A stretch of 64,000 nt of DNA from Apostichopus japonicus (Eukaryota > Echinodermata > Holothuroidea > Aspidochirotida > Stichopodidae), in contig NC_092582.1 of assembly GCF_037975245.1 (NCBI RefSeq), positions 642,001-706,000 on the forward strand, given 5' to 3'. Under the pieces are notes generated by a model. The model saw only the letters and a program-made list of their open reading frames with translations. It was not told where the DNA came from and did no database searches. Position numbers and translations under genes: made by a program. Position 1 is the stretch's first letter. Each line of letters starts with the position of its first letter. This document shows, in pieces, positions 20,316 to 31,610 of this stretch.

Positions 20316-20489
20316 CTTCGATACATTCAGGAAGCTCTCTCGTCCACTGTCCGGCGTCACACGTAGATGCACCGTTTCCTCGTAATGTAAAACCGTCATC
20401 GCAAATGTAAGATCGGATTGTACCATGTTTGGCACGATTGCTTGAGTATACCACCCGACCATTATTCAAATCCTCATCTTCACAATGCA
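20316..20489 (-). CDS. CCP exon, unit 1 copy of 34610-34783
   Basis: Acceptor TTCATTAG and donor G|GTAAGA; 58 codons, phase 1 to 1. It reads HCEDEDLNNGRVVYSSNRAK, RSYICDDGFTLRGNGASTC and GQWTRELPEC. It is intact. The unit 2 copy differs at one or two residues. Confidence 0.9.
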
Positions 20490-20689
20490 CTAATGAAATT
20501 AAAGTATGAAATATGCGAAGGAAATCTCTTCGTTTCTGTTGAAATTTACATGGAGCCTGGAGTATTCTGATAGATAAGTCAGAAATTGTGACGTGAAATA
20601 GTAACATTTACGACTCACAACTTTGGTTAAAATAAAACGACAGCAATGGTGCATTCATTTAATCGAATTCATTAAATCGAATTCTTCAA

Positions 20690-20840
20690 TACATATATTC
20701 GTCAATTTTTCAATTCGTCAATTCGTCGATTCGTCATATCGTCAATTCGTCGATTCATTGATTCGTCAACTCTTCAATTCTTCAATCCTTCAATTTGTCA
20801 ATACGTCAATTCGTCAATTCATCAATGCATCAATTCATCG
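20690..20840. repeat. ATTCGTCA minisatellite, unit 1
   Basis: Tandem 8-9 base units based on ATTCGTCA with variants such as ATTCGTCG and ATTCATCA. The unit 2 counterpart is at 34985-35095 and is shorter. Confidence 0.85.
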
Positions 20841-21060
20841 AACTCATTTTTTTCATCGGACGTCTGTTTTTCAAACAGATTTAAGTAGGAAATAAAAGAA
20901 ACTACTTGTAAATAGGACTGTGTATCTGTTGCACATAATTAGGATCGATCAAGATATATGCTCGCAAATCAAATCGGAGCAAATGTCAGATTGCTTTCAC
21001 TTTATGAGTCTGATTTTTTTGAACATAGAAGTTATACGTTAAAAAAAAGATATCGCGTAC

Positions 21061-21258
21061 TCTTTTTACAGAATGGTCGCTGCCCATCCCAACTTCCAAG
21101 TCGACACGTCTGTTGTACATCTGTGGCATATCCATGCTGTAAACAGTTGAACGTGGCAATAGTTCCACTTAACCGGTATCCGGAGCCTGGTTCCGATTCC
21201 GGTGTGTTGTAGACAACTTCCCAGTCTCCAAAGTAAATTGATGATTCACTACAGGGCT
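21061..21258 (-). CDS. CCP exon, open frame but weak donor (unit 1)
   Basis: Sixty-six codons, phase 1 to 1, reading PCSESSIYFGDWEVVYNTPE, LSGTIATFNCLQHGYATDV, TCRLGSWDGQRPFC. The frame is open. The donor is A|GTACGC, whereas the unit 2 copy has A|GTAAGT, so splicing of this copy may be weaker. It is the sister of 35317-35514, which carries a stop. Confidence 0.82.
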
Positions 21259-21783
21259 CTAAAAATGAATATGATTATATTTTCATTCTAAAAACGATGG
21301 AATGCAAAATAGGAATCTCTATGCAGGTTTTTATCTGGCATCATACTCGATTGTTAGATCTGTATAGTTATTCATATAAATCATATGAATAATAATTCAC
21401 AAGATATGTGCTCAGTTTGATACAAAACATATCAAAATGGATCCAAATGACTGAATCTTCTGGATAATGACTCAAGCTCTAAATGTACATGTTTGCTGTG
21501 AGATGTTTAAATAAAACCGTCACAAAAATTAGATTCTTACATCAATATGTGTATCTGTGTGTACTTTTGGTCGTGTGGTGTCTTTTGAAAGTTTCTCAAC
21601 TCATAAGATGACAACATAATAACACATAATAAATGTTTGACATCTTCAAGCCAAGTCAATATTACTGAGTATAGAACATTCAACCTTAAATACGATATTT
21701 ATAACACGAGGATTCCATACAGTATTTGCCAAAGTCAGTTTCTTCGTTGGATTTTGTGTCACGTTTAGCTTGCATACACATAC

Positions 21784-21973
21784 CTTCAATACACCTTGGT
21801 GGTTCATTAGTCCAGATTCCTAAATCACATGAACTTGAGTTATGGTGGCTTTTGTAGTAACCATTGTTGCACGTGAACGTTGCGGTGGTATTTTGTTCCA
21901 GTGTTAGGATTATTCGTGAATTTAGTTTATACCCTTACTTGCCCGTTCTGCATGGCAATCGTTGGGCATGGAA
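21784..21973 (-). pseudogene. CCP exon with a 1-base insertion (unit 1)
   Basis: Acceptor TACCAG and donor G|GTATGT are kept, but the exon is 190 bases, one more than its unit 2 sister at 36035-36223 (189). The extra base lies in the CCC run at 21932-21934 and puts a TAA at 21927-21929 shortly after NGQVRV. The rest of the sequence, in the shifted frame, still reads TFTCNNGYYKSHHNSSSCDL. Inclusion would truncate the protein; skipping it would keep frame. Confidence 0.85.
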
Positions 21974-22322
21974 CTGGTACAAATGGAAAAAAAGAAACTA
22001 TGGTAAAAATGAAATTGAAATCATCACAATTAGGAATAGTAGGAACACGTATTATTTTACAATTAAGAATGGAAGGTTTGTTTCCCATTAAACCATCATA
22101 GAAAGGACAAAACATGATATAAATACTGGCTCTGGTAAATGGGAAAATGAGCTATAAATAAATAATATATTCTGTGCAGCTATAGAAAGTCTAAAACTCG
22201 TTCTCATTACCAGCCTTTAAGGAACAGACATTTATTTTTTTTATAATTCAGATTTTTTTCTCATTGATAACGCAGTTGATAAAGCTCAGGACAATATTAT
22301 TTTTAATTAAGTTATTTCCTAC

Positions 22323-22553
22323 TCTTCTCGCATGTAGGCGTTGGAGAAGACCACGATTGGCCGCCAAGTCTTCCGTTTGATTGACAGGTTGATTGAAATG
22401 GAGCGCCTTCTGGTATTCTATACCCTCTCCTACAGGTAAATGAACGAATTGTTCCTGCTGGTTTGTATCTGAAGTGAGTACATGATATACCCTCAGGATG
22501 ACTGTAATGCACTGAAGTTACATCGTCTCGAGTGACTTGAATTAAACAACCGA
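22323..22553 (-). CDS. Long CCP exon (unit 1)
   Basis: Acceptor TTTTAG and donor A|GTAGGA; 77 codons, phase 1 to 1. It reads GCLIQVTRDDVTSVHYSHPE, then GTIRSFTCRRGYRIPEGAPF, STCQSNGRLGGQSWSSPTPT and CEK. It is longer than usual through an extra segment with an additional Cys (ISC). The unit 2 copy at 36588-36818 is also intact. Confidence 0.88.
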
Positions 22554-23443
22554 CTAAAAGAGAGATGAAAAGAATATTTTTTTACTAAATCGTTGAAAAC
22601 TAGATGTCAAATCACCCTTGTTACTTCATGAGAAGTTTAATATATACTCTCTCTATTTTTATGTTAAACTAAGAAAGTAATCAGAAGTATCTGATATCCG
22701 AAAAATGTTAGTGATTGTTCGGGAAAAAAATGCTGAGAGAAGAGCATGAAAAGTAACGAGGTCTCCCATCTACGATAACATGTACCTCACATCCTCCATG
22801 AACAGGAAGCAGGTATTTGCTGATAGGTTCTATCTGATTGATTTCATGTTCTGGTAGAGAGACTTGATAAAATGTTGCTGGAAATATATGCGTAAGTTAC
22901 AGGCGGTTTAGGAGGAAAATCTAATATCTATAATCAATCCCTCCTTTTTTTCAAGACTAATTTAAAAAATTAACGAACGAAAAATAACTGGGAAATTATA
23001 AACCAGGCAATTATTGAAGTCAGTGATGAATAGAGAGATACGTAAAAGGTAGGTAAGCAGGAAGTAATGGGATCAGTTCTGATGAAAACTTCAAGATTTG
23101 AAGGAGGGAGATTCTGGTATCCAGCGGGAGATAAATGTCGACTTCATGAAATGCATTGTCTTACAGCCTTACTTCAGACAACTTTGAACTGACTTTGGAG
23201 AACACCTAATGGTAGAGTTCCGTACGTGTACAGATTAAAACATGATCCGGTACTCTCTGATTGTAATATGCCCAGTTGAAAACGTACTTTTGCATATTTG
23301 GAAAGAAATAAATTGGACATAAATATAACACGTGAATGTATGGTTACCTGCCTGGGTCAGGTTTATACGCACATTATTATTATCCATGTATAATTAGGGT
23401 AATCAAAGGATGTTAAACTCTGTTATTCTCTTAGTGTACTTAC

Positions 23444-23629
23444 GAAGACAGAGCGATTCTGGAGGTGGCATCTATTCCCCATTTATACATGTTAATGGTG
23501 ATATCTGGCATTTAAAATATCCGCTATTACATCTGTATGTAAGACCATATCCATCGACTTTAGTGTCCCCATCTCTAACATTGTCCAGCCATCGTCCATA
23601 GTATGGACGAGTGGGCACAACGCAAGTAG
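23444..23629 (-). pseudogene. CCP exon with Trp-to-stop change (unit 1)
   Basis: Acceptor ATACAG and donor C|GTAAGT are both good; 62 codons, phase 1 to 1. It reads TCVVPTRPYYGRWLDNVRDG, YGLTYRCNSGYFKCQISPLT, C, then GE followed by TAG at 23474-23472. The unit 2 sister has TGG there, the conserved CCP tryptophan. The exon is thus nonsense-mutated but otherwise well kept. Confidence 0.88.
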
Positions 23630-24551
23630 CTGTATTTTAAAACAATAACATTCAAATACAGTTATGTACAATGAAATTAATGCATTAACATATTTAGTAG
23701 ACACTTTACTGCATGTGTTTAGTACAGAAATTTGTCAAGAGAAAATACCCTTATAAATGTTTTAAGCAGTCTATTGAATAACGAAAAATATCACGAAAGA
23801 GAGATTACTTCTTTTTTTGCAATATTCGTCTGGTGAAAATATTTCTCCAGAAATAAGAAAATGCAAGTTGAATTTCGCGCTGGTAAGCAATGGCTGATAT
23901 AAACATTCAAATATTATGACACACGTGTCCTTCTGTGTTTCATAAGGTGTCCATCCTGTCCTATTCACCATTCAGATGATTAAGGCTGAAAGTTGTTTCA
24001 ATAAAATATTCATCAAGATGCACAAAATTTTCCGACGGAAATTGAAACTAGACCCAATTTCGTCAAGAAACGTGTTTAATGTAAATGAAAGTTAAAAAGA
24101 ACTGAACACACTTAAGCCAAGCTTTGTAGTTCATATATAGTATTTCAAATTATCGTATTAAAAAAAAATCCACTGGACAACGTGTGACGTAATCAATTAA
24201 CACGCCAAGTAGGGTTCCATTTTTTCTAAATATTCCATGTAAAAACAATGTGCAGGTTCCATCCAGATGGCTCTACTTGGACTAACATTTCCGTATTTCT
24301 CCACCAAGTAGATTTAGAAAGCATACAGTATCTCAAAAAGAACATTAGCCATGACCCCAAATTGTTTCAACAAAGTCACATTAAAATATCCAGCACTTCA
24401 TGCGCACGATGTAAAGGTCAAACATATATAAATTAATGAATGACGATTCCAATTATCACATGAGTGCTTTAACAAATTCTTTTTTATGAAGCCAATGTAT
24501 ACAAACTGTACCATTAACTTTTCATTAAAGTGGTAAAACAAAAATAACTTG

Positions 24552-24627
<76 letters not shown>

Positions 24628-25452
24628 ATATACATTGGCCAGTTTTTAAACCTAATAAATATGAGGATGTATATTTCTAAGTTACTTCAATAGCTTTAAC
24701 GATATTGCAATGCCATGTTTGTACTATGTGTTTTAAAGAAACACATCAACGCAAATCGGAGGGATGTTAGACCATTGTTCATTCGAGTTACATGTTACCT
24801 CGTTGAGGCCTCTTAACACAAATTAATCTTCACAGAAGAAACACACGGGACCCTGGAGGATATTCTGGTAAGGATTGATCGGAGCGAACATTCGATCGTA
24901 CGTCTGGAACTGCACACCTTATTTCTTTGTTCAAAGGAAAGAATAAGCAAAATGTTTTGGAGTCATTTCTACAAGATTTATGTATTTACTACATGTTGTG
25001 TTTGTATTTAAACAAGTGTTGGTATTACAGGCAACGCAACTTGAAAAGCATTCCATTCTTTTAAGTAGACTGCTGGATAATAGGTATGGAAACTGCGCTA
25101 GTACTGTGGATAATAAAGGATTGTCTGGTGGCCCAAAGAAGTTACCTTAAAAATGATAAATCATTTTCCAAACATGCTGTTAAAGTATGAGAACGCTAAT
25201 GTTGCGTTCGACAAAGAAGTGATTTTTAATCGTTAAGGATGGACATTTCCAATATGATTTGAACAGTACAGTGACGTCATCTACGAAAATGCAGATTGCG
25301 ACATATCTCACGCTCCGTACGGTACCTACAGTTATCACAACAACCATTTGTATACAGATTAATTTTTTCCTTAATATTCGGTGAAATTTCTTATAAATTA
25401 GATATGTTTTCAAAACCTCTTTAAGCCGCCATATATATAGTAGATCGGTGGT
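23630..25452. other. Intron, unit 1, with (AT)n; shared with unit 2
   Basis: No gene. A long (AT)n block lies at 24550-24625 and is almost absent from the unit 2 copy (38920). Similarity to unit 2 stops at AGATCGGTGG near 25452. Confidence 0.6.
24550..24625. repeat. (AT)n microsatellite
   Basis: A TA run broken by AAATAAA in the middle; about 75 bases. Confidence 0.9.
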
Positions 25453-28304
25453 TTGGAGGTCCTTGTGAAACGCAAGATAAGTTTTAACAGCAGACTCTTC
25501 GTTGCTTATACATCGTGCTATCCAACTCCAATGCGAAGAATGCTCGCATGTAGGCTACTCTAACGTTTACATTCGGAAAGTTCTGCGAAGCCTAAGCTTT
25601 TCGGTACTGCATTCTGCTCTGACATCGATTCCTGCAAAGTTTCATTTTTCGGTGTTCCGAATACTTTTAAAGTTTCCTTTTACAGTAAATTTGAGCCGTG
25701 AATTTTATGTCAGCGATTTCGAAGAACAGTTTATGAACTGTGGTATGAGTGTGAGAGTTCATTATGTGCAACGCTATACGTATACCAACTGGGCATGGTA
25801 CAGTAGGCTATATACGTTCACGATATGTACGTTTATATAATAGGCTATCACATGTGCGTTTACATGTGATGGTGTATTTGCTGCGGAAATAGGAGAATTA
25901 ACTTGAAGTCGCTTGTTTTGCCTATTTGCCAGCACTACGTCAATCACCATATTGAAGCTTTCGAACAAACGGTACTTTTGGTGAGAAACTAGTGAATTTG
26001 AAAACCAGATTTCTATAATAAGAAAATGTCTAATGGGGACATTTTTTACATGTTTAGAAAGAAAAATGTTTAGAAATTATGACTACAAAGACAATGTTTC
26101 AAAATCTTTCACCAGACAATTCCTTTCGTAAGAAACTAATAAAAATACTGACAATCTTCAAAAGCGTAAAAATACGTAAAACGTGGTTAAGCATACTCTT
26201 AGACATACAATGGGAAGGCATTTAAAACAATAAGGAAACTTAATTGACAATTGGTAATTTTTATCACTTCAAACCAGGGTTCGCAGGTTTTTTTCCGGGG
26301 TGGAAAAAACGCAGAAAAAAACATTTTTTCCACTCGGAAGAAATAGGTTTCTTCCAGTTTCTTCCGGACAAAATGGAAGAAACACATATTTTTGGGAAAA
26401 ACTGTTGATAAAGTTTCATAACAACCTTCAATAATTTCTAACTATGTAATAAATGGACAAGAAGCAATATAGTGTCATCTAGGTAGTCTATATCTAGGTC
26501 TGGAGCACATGACCTGCTTCCAACATATACTGTACACAATATATATAGTACTAGGCTACTAGCATCGGGCAACTCAGGGAACAACTATTGGCAAGCAATA
26601 TTTTGCAAACCAGAATGGTCCTGATTATAGCCCAGTTCTTATTTAAAAAATAGTTTCTGAGTGGAGGGGCAAGTGTTCCCTGGATGCAGTATTTTGGATG
26701 AATGCTTGGAATCGGCAGTTATCCCTGTTCTAAGACTTTTCTTCAACCAAGTAAGTATATGTGATATAATTATTAGGTCACCTGTAGGCCTTTTGCCAGA
26801 TTAATTCATTGTAAAATGTATATACACAGTATGTATGGGTGTGTGTGTGTGTGTGTAAGTATGCGTGATTACACTTGAGTGTTATAAGTTGTTGAGTTAC
26901 ACTAATGGTGTTTTGTGAGATTTTGACTCAAGACATTCACGAGGGTTACAGATTCGACTGGAAGTTGTAGTGTGAAATGAAGGCTGGCTCGTGGACAGCT
27001 GTGTTTAATAGTGGATATTTGTTCTTTTTTTCTGTTGGAATGACAAATCCTCCTGTTAATTACAAAATGTAATTTAGGGAGTTGCACAAATTAAACTGTT
27101 GCCTAAATCTAACAGATATTGTTCGGCTATTTTCCTGGTGTTCATTGTATTAAATCCTCAGTGCATAGGCCAATCCAGGTTAATCATTCATACAGTATGG
27201 CCAGTTATGCAATTCCGGTTGATGGGGGGGGGGGATTACGAGATGACAAGTAGTCCTTTAATATTGTGATTATAAGCAAACATCTTTTGATGTAGAAAAA
27301 CAAACCCCAAATTATAACTAAAACAAAAATATCATTTTTTGATGGTTTCAATGGTATGCACTTCAGTCAGATGGTGGTAAACCATTTGTATCTTTATCAT
27401 GTATGTGGGTTGTGCTGCGTATATGCCAATTTTCACAGGTTCTTCCAGTTTCCTCCGCAAGAAACTGGAAGAAACCCGGAAGAAACAGGTTTCTTCCACG
27501 TCCTCGGAAGAAAAAGGTTTCTTCCGGAAGAAACCGAACTCTGCTTCAAACTATCAGTGCGTTATTATTGAATCCAGAATATCGATGACGATCATTTGAT
27601 GACGAGGATGACGATGACGAGGATGACGACGAGGATGCATTTCTAGACATTTAAGGCATAAATTATATCTAAAGTTATATGTAAACGCTTTTCATTCATT
27701 TTTTTGTGGCAGAAATGCAACTAAGGTCATTCTCACAAAGCTGCCTTGGATATTGTACGTGCTATATATGTGTCTAACCCTCTCTTTTGAAAAACATTAT
27801 ACTTCGTCTTGAAGGACAACTTCTAGGCCAAAATTAAGTGTAAATGTGTTGAGACCATTCACGATACACTGCTATCAATGTAAGTTATATTTTGGTAGCA
27901 TGTAGCTCAACCGAGGCTCAACATTTAAAGTGACTGACTAACTTAGTATTAAAGACTACCAGGCACACCAGTAAGTGGGTTCTTTGGATGCATCACAAAC
28001 CAGTATAATTTAATATGATCTGGAACTATCATTCCACAGTATGAAAACGCACAAACCTTTGAGGGTCATGTGTTGTGCTCACTGATGCTGCTTAGATATT
28101 ATTTAACCCTATGTCATAACTCGCAAAGATAAGCATTCAGAAGAAAATAAAACGCCACTATAACGGGCATTTGCGGTAAATGTGAGAATAATTGCTTAAA
28201 TTTGGACTATGACAATTAAAGACTAAGATTCTGCATTTGATAAGTAACTGAAAACGCAAAGACATTTTTTATTGGCAGTGCGATAACAAACTATATGTTC
28301 TCAC
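25453..28304. other. Intron found only in unit 1
   Basis: No gene was recognised. It holds the two GGTTTCTTCC-rich hairpin clusters (26275-26400 and 27430-27545), a short (TG)n run near 26840, and a GATGACGAGGATGACG tract at 27595-27640. Unit 2 lacks the whole segment: there the minisatellite follows directly after AGATCGGTGG. Confidence 0.5.
26275..27545. repeat. Possible foldback element bounded by GGAAGAAAC hairpin clusters
   Basis: Each cluster has several short inverted copies of GGTTTCTTCC/GGAAGAAACC, and the two clusters are broadly inverted relative to each other, about 1.2 kb apart. This could be a non-autonomous foldback element, or two independent simple repeats. No target duplication was found. 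Confidence 0.35.
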
Positions 28305-28478
28305 CTCTGCATGTTGGCGGTGCTGCCGACCAACTCCCGTTTGCCAGGCACCTTATTTCGTCGGCACCTTCTAGGATGTAACCAAGATTGCATCGGAAAG
28401 CCACTTCACTACCATATGAATAGTCATAACCAATCTTTTGGCCATTGAAAGGATTTTGGACAGATGGACATCTGATAA
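28305..28478 (-). CDS. CCP exon found only in unit 1
   Basis: Acceptor TTGTTAG and donor G|GTGAGA; 58 codons, phase 1 to 1. It reads RCPSVQNPFNGQKIGYDYSY, EVAFRCNLGYILEGADEIRC and GSWSAAPPTC. It is a textbook CCP, closer to the general consensus than its neighbours. Unit 2 has no counterpart. Confidence 0.92.
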
Positions 28479-28989
28479 CTAACAAAACGGGAAATAAACG
28501 TGTCAGTGATTTTCTTCTCTTATCAAGAGATTCATATAATGAGAATTGAGTGCCCTATTTGGGACCTTTCTATATGAGGCCATAACAACAATTTAACCAT
28601 AAAAAAGTAAATTGTTCATTCACGTTATCATAACATCACAATACATAAAACAGCAGGGGCGATGTTATGTGACGGCGATACCAGCCCACCAAATAAATTT
28701 GTTTTCAAAAAATGGAGAATAGAAGATTCCGGTCATTTCCGGGAAGTTTTAACTTGCGGACATTTATTCTTTGTGCTTTAAAATCATGGAGAGATATCTG
28801 AAAATGGTGTGGCTTCCAGTCGATATTCATAGCTGGTAGGGCACCTGCTGTTCATGTCCCACAACCGTGCATCAGTAATAACTACGTTGTGTTCGTAACA
28901 CGGTAACATGTGACAGGTGGGTCCAGTAGTAACGGACAAGATATGAGTATCGGGTGCACTAGACCACACCAATGTTCCTTCTTATAGTG
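28479..28989. other. Intron, nothing recognised
   Basis: No feature recognised; a 62-codon minus frame at 28784-28972 shows no known domain. Confidence 0.45.
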
Positions 28990-30865
28990 GGCTTTTCCTC
29001 CTCATATATCAGCAGTATTCCCTCAATCAGGAATAACCTGTTGTATACCTGTGTACAGTGTACAATCTGTCACCAGTATTCCCTCAATAAGGAATAACAT
29101 CGTATATGCATGTGTACAGGGTACAATCTATCAGCAGTATTCCCTCAAAAAGGAATAACCTCGTGCATGCCTGTGTACAGTGTACAATACATCAGCAGTA
29201 TTCCCTCCATGAGGAATAACCTACTGAATACCAGTGTACAGTTCTTGATTTATCATCAGTGTTCCTTCAATCAGGAATAACCTATTGTATACATGTGTAC
29301 AGTGTAAAATTTATCAGCAGTGTTCCCTCAATCAGGAATAACCTATTATATACCTGCGTACAGTGTACAATCTATCAGCAGTGTTCCTTCAAGCAGGAAT
29401 CACCTATGGTATACCTTTGTACAGTGTACAATCTATCAGCACATTCAGCAGTATCCCCTCAATGAGGAATAACCTCGTATATACCTGTGTACAGTGTACA
29501 ATCTATCACCAGTGTTCCCACAATCTTGAATAATCTATTGTACACCTGTGTACAGTGTACAATATATCAGCAGTATTCCCGAAATCAAGAATAACCTCTT
29601 ATATGCCTGTTTACAGTGTACAATCTATCAGCAGTGATCCCTCAATCAGGAATAACCTAGTGAATACTGTTACGTTGGAATGCTAGAGGTCTCGATAATT
29701 AACTTTTAACGAGGCAGAAGCCTGGGTTCGTTTCTGGGAGGACCACAGACAAATTGACAAGTCTAGAGAATTTGAATGAGAACGTTAACTATATTGAACA
29801 ATAGAGTTTGAACCAACAACAACAGGTTATTACAAATATATAGACAATTACTTACAAACTTAACAAGATAGGATACACTTTAAAACACGCTGGTCTCTTC
29901 CAACGGCCTTGATGACGACGAATCTCGGTCCGTTGTACCGCGAAATTCACTGGTCCTCGACGAAGTTTATTGCGATCCCAGAAACAGCAGTCACCTTCTT
30001 TCCGGCGATGCTCCAAAATAGAAGACGGACTTCCAGCCACAATCGAGTGAGGCACAAGTCGAACTTCTCGCCGACTAAATATTACCAGAGTCAGTCCAAA
30101 ATGAGCTTTATAGCCACCAACTCCTGGCGTAACGAACTTCCCCATCGGAGACAGAAATTCTTCACCTTCTCTGAAATAATGACTGGAACACTGTAGTTTC
30201 ACAGCAAAGTCCTCTTCAAACTTCTGAATGGAAGTGTAGAATCAATCTTGGCATCGATATCCCAATCCCTCAGAAACTACTGGCAGTTGAGCACTGACGA
30301 TATATAGTAGTATGGTATAATATATGTCGCCGCTTGTATTCTTTCACAAACTGAGAAACTTTCCGATCTGGGGCGGGTTTTTATACGATTCGCCATGTCA
30401 AGAATCATCTTGATCTTTCTTGATACACCTGTGTAACAATTCGACCCAGTTTCCCGTTCCCGGAAGTCCTTTGCATATCTCGCGAACATTCCAGAGAATC
30501 CACGAAGATGCGTGCACAGTGTACAACGGGATTTCACGTAAACCGACGGGAACCGAGACCAGCGTGCCATTATAAGGAATATACCAGAACAATCGTGTAT
30601 TGCTCATTACATAAATAACATTCCCAAATATTGATTTGTCACGTAGACCATTTCTAATACTTTCTATATCATAAAACATTAGGTTCCTCACTAGCAGTGA
30701 CTAGCGTTAGGCTACAATGGGCCCTCGCAACAATACAAGTGTACAGTGTACAATCTATCAGCAGTGTTCCCTCAATCAGGAATTGCTATTTATATGCCTG
30801 TGTACAGTGTACAATTTATCATTAGTGTTCCCTCAATCAGGAATAATATTTAATGCCTCTTTAAA
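28990..30865. repeat. 61-bp minisatellite, unit 1 (interrupted by a solo LTR)
   Basis: About a dozen head-to-tail units of roughly 60-61 bases run at 28990-29667 and resume at 30733-30865. Each unit has TGTGTACAGTGTACAAT, ATCAGCAGT, TTCCCTCAAT and AGGAATAACCT. The GTGTACAGTGTAC core is nearly self-complementary. Unit 2 has a longer array at 39765-42795. Confidence 0.9.
29668..30732. mobile_element. Solo LTR with target-site duplication
   Basis: A 1065-base block splits the minisatellite. It begins TGTTACG and ends CGCAACA, so the ends form a short imperfect inverted repeat and obey the TG...CA rule. It is flanked by AATAC or ATAC on both sides. The intact array in unit 2 (near 42208) has GTGAATACAAGTGTACAG, the exact empty site. 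This is what a solo LTR of a Gypsy- or BEL-type element leaves. Frames inside are short and unrecognised. Confidence 0.75.
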
Positions 30866-31244
30866 GTGTACAATTGATTGACACAGGGGGGGGGGGGGGT
30901 AGTGGCTCAAATTCCAACAGGATGGGTGTTAGAGCCAGAAAATTCCGACTACTGCCTAGTAACCCCCCCCCCCCCGCCCCCCGCGCTGCTCTTCAACGAT
31001 GCGGTCAGTGTCAGTCAGACACCCCATCTTTTGCGAGTGCACCTTTCAACTGTTTCGATACCCTTGTACCACTGGCCCTCACTTAACGCGGCTACATAGA
31101 CTTCTTACTACAAAAGCAATGTTACTGTAACAAAGGGGAAACCTACCAAGGGGAAAATTGCCAAAACTTACAGTGCTTTTTCCTAGCTCGCTTAATATTA
31201 TATTCTTTGCGATAGGGGAGGGGCGGGGAGCTATTTATCACTCA
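30866..31244. other. G/C-homopolymer flank, no gene
   Basis: Runs of G (30887-30899) and C (30963-30976) bound a short stretch that is also present, altered, in unit 2 at about 42810-43090. No gene. Confidence 0.6.
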
Positions 31245-31610
31245 AATGATTTTCTTTTCAATTTTTCACTTCATTCCAACTGAGCATTTGGGATGAAGTG
31301 AACAATTTAACATATTGCAGAAAAATGTTGAGTTGACGAGATACGATAAGTTGTCAATTAAACATTTCGGCGGAAAGGTTTAAATTGCTCAGTTGGAATG
31401 AAGTGAACAATTGAAATCTTTTCAGAAAAGTGTTGAATTGACGAGATAAGAAAAGTTTTAAGTAATCATTTTGCAGAAAATGTTTCCATTGCTCATATTG
31501 AATGAAGTGAACAATTGAACGTTTTACAGCAAAATGTCCAATTGATAAAAAATGGTAAGTTGTCTATTAATCATCTTAAAGAAAATTGTTTAATTGCTCG
31601 GTTAAAAAAA
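31245..31610. repeat. About 110-bp tandem repeat, unit 1
   Basis: Three to four units, each with GGAATGAAGTGAACAATT, a TTTTGCAGAAAAATGTTGA-like part, GACGAGATACGATAAGTTG and TCAATTAA. A shorter array is at 43095-43375. Confidence 0.85.

Noticed and set aside
20623-20895. Frame rich in RQFVDS repeats
   Set aside because: Translation of the ATTCGTCA minisatellite.
30874-31099. Overlapping plus-strand frames with poly-Gly/Pro
   Set aside because: They run through homopolymer G and C tracts and change between the two duplication units.
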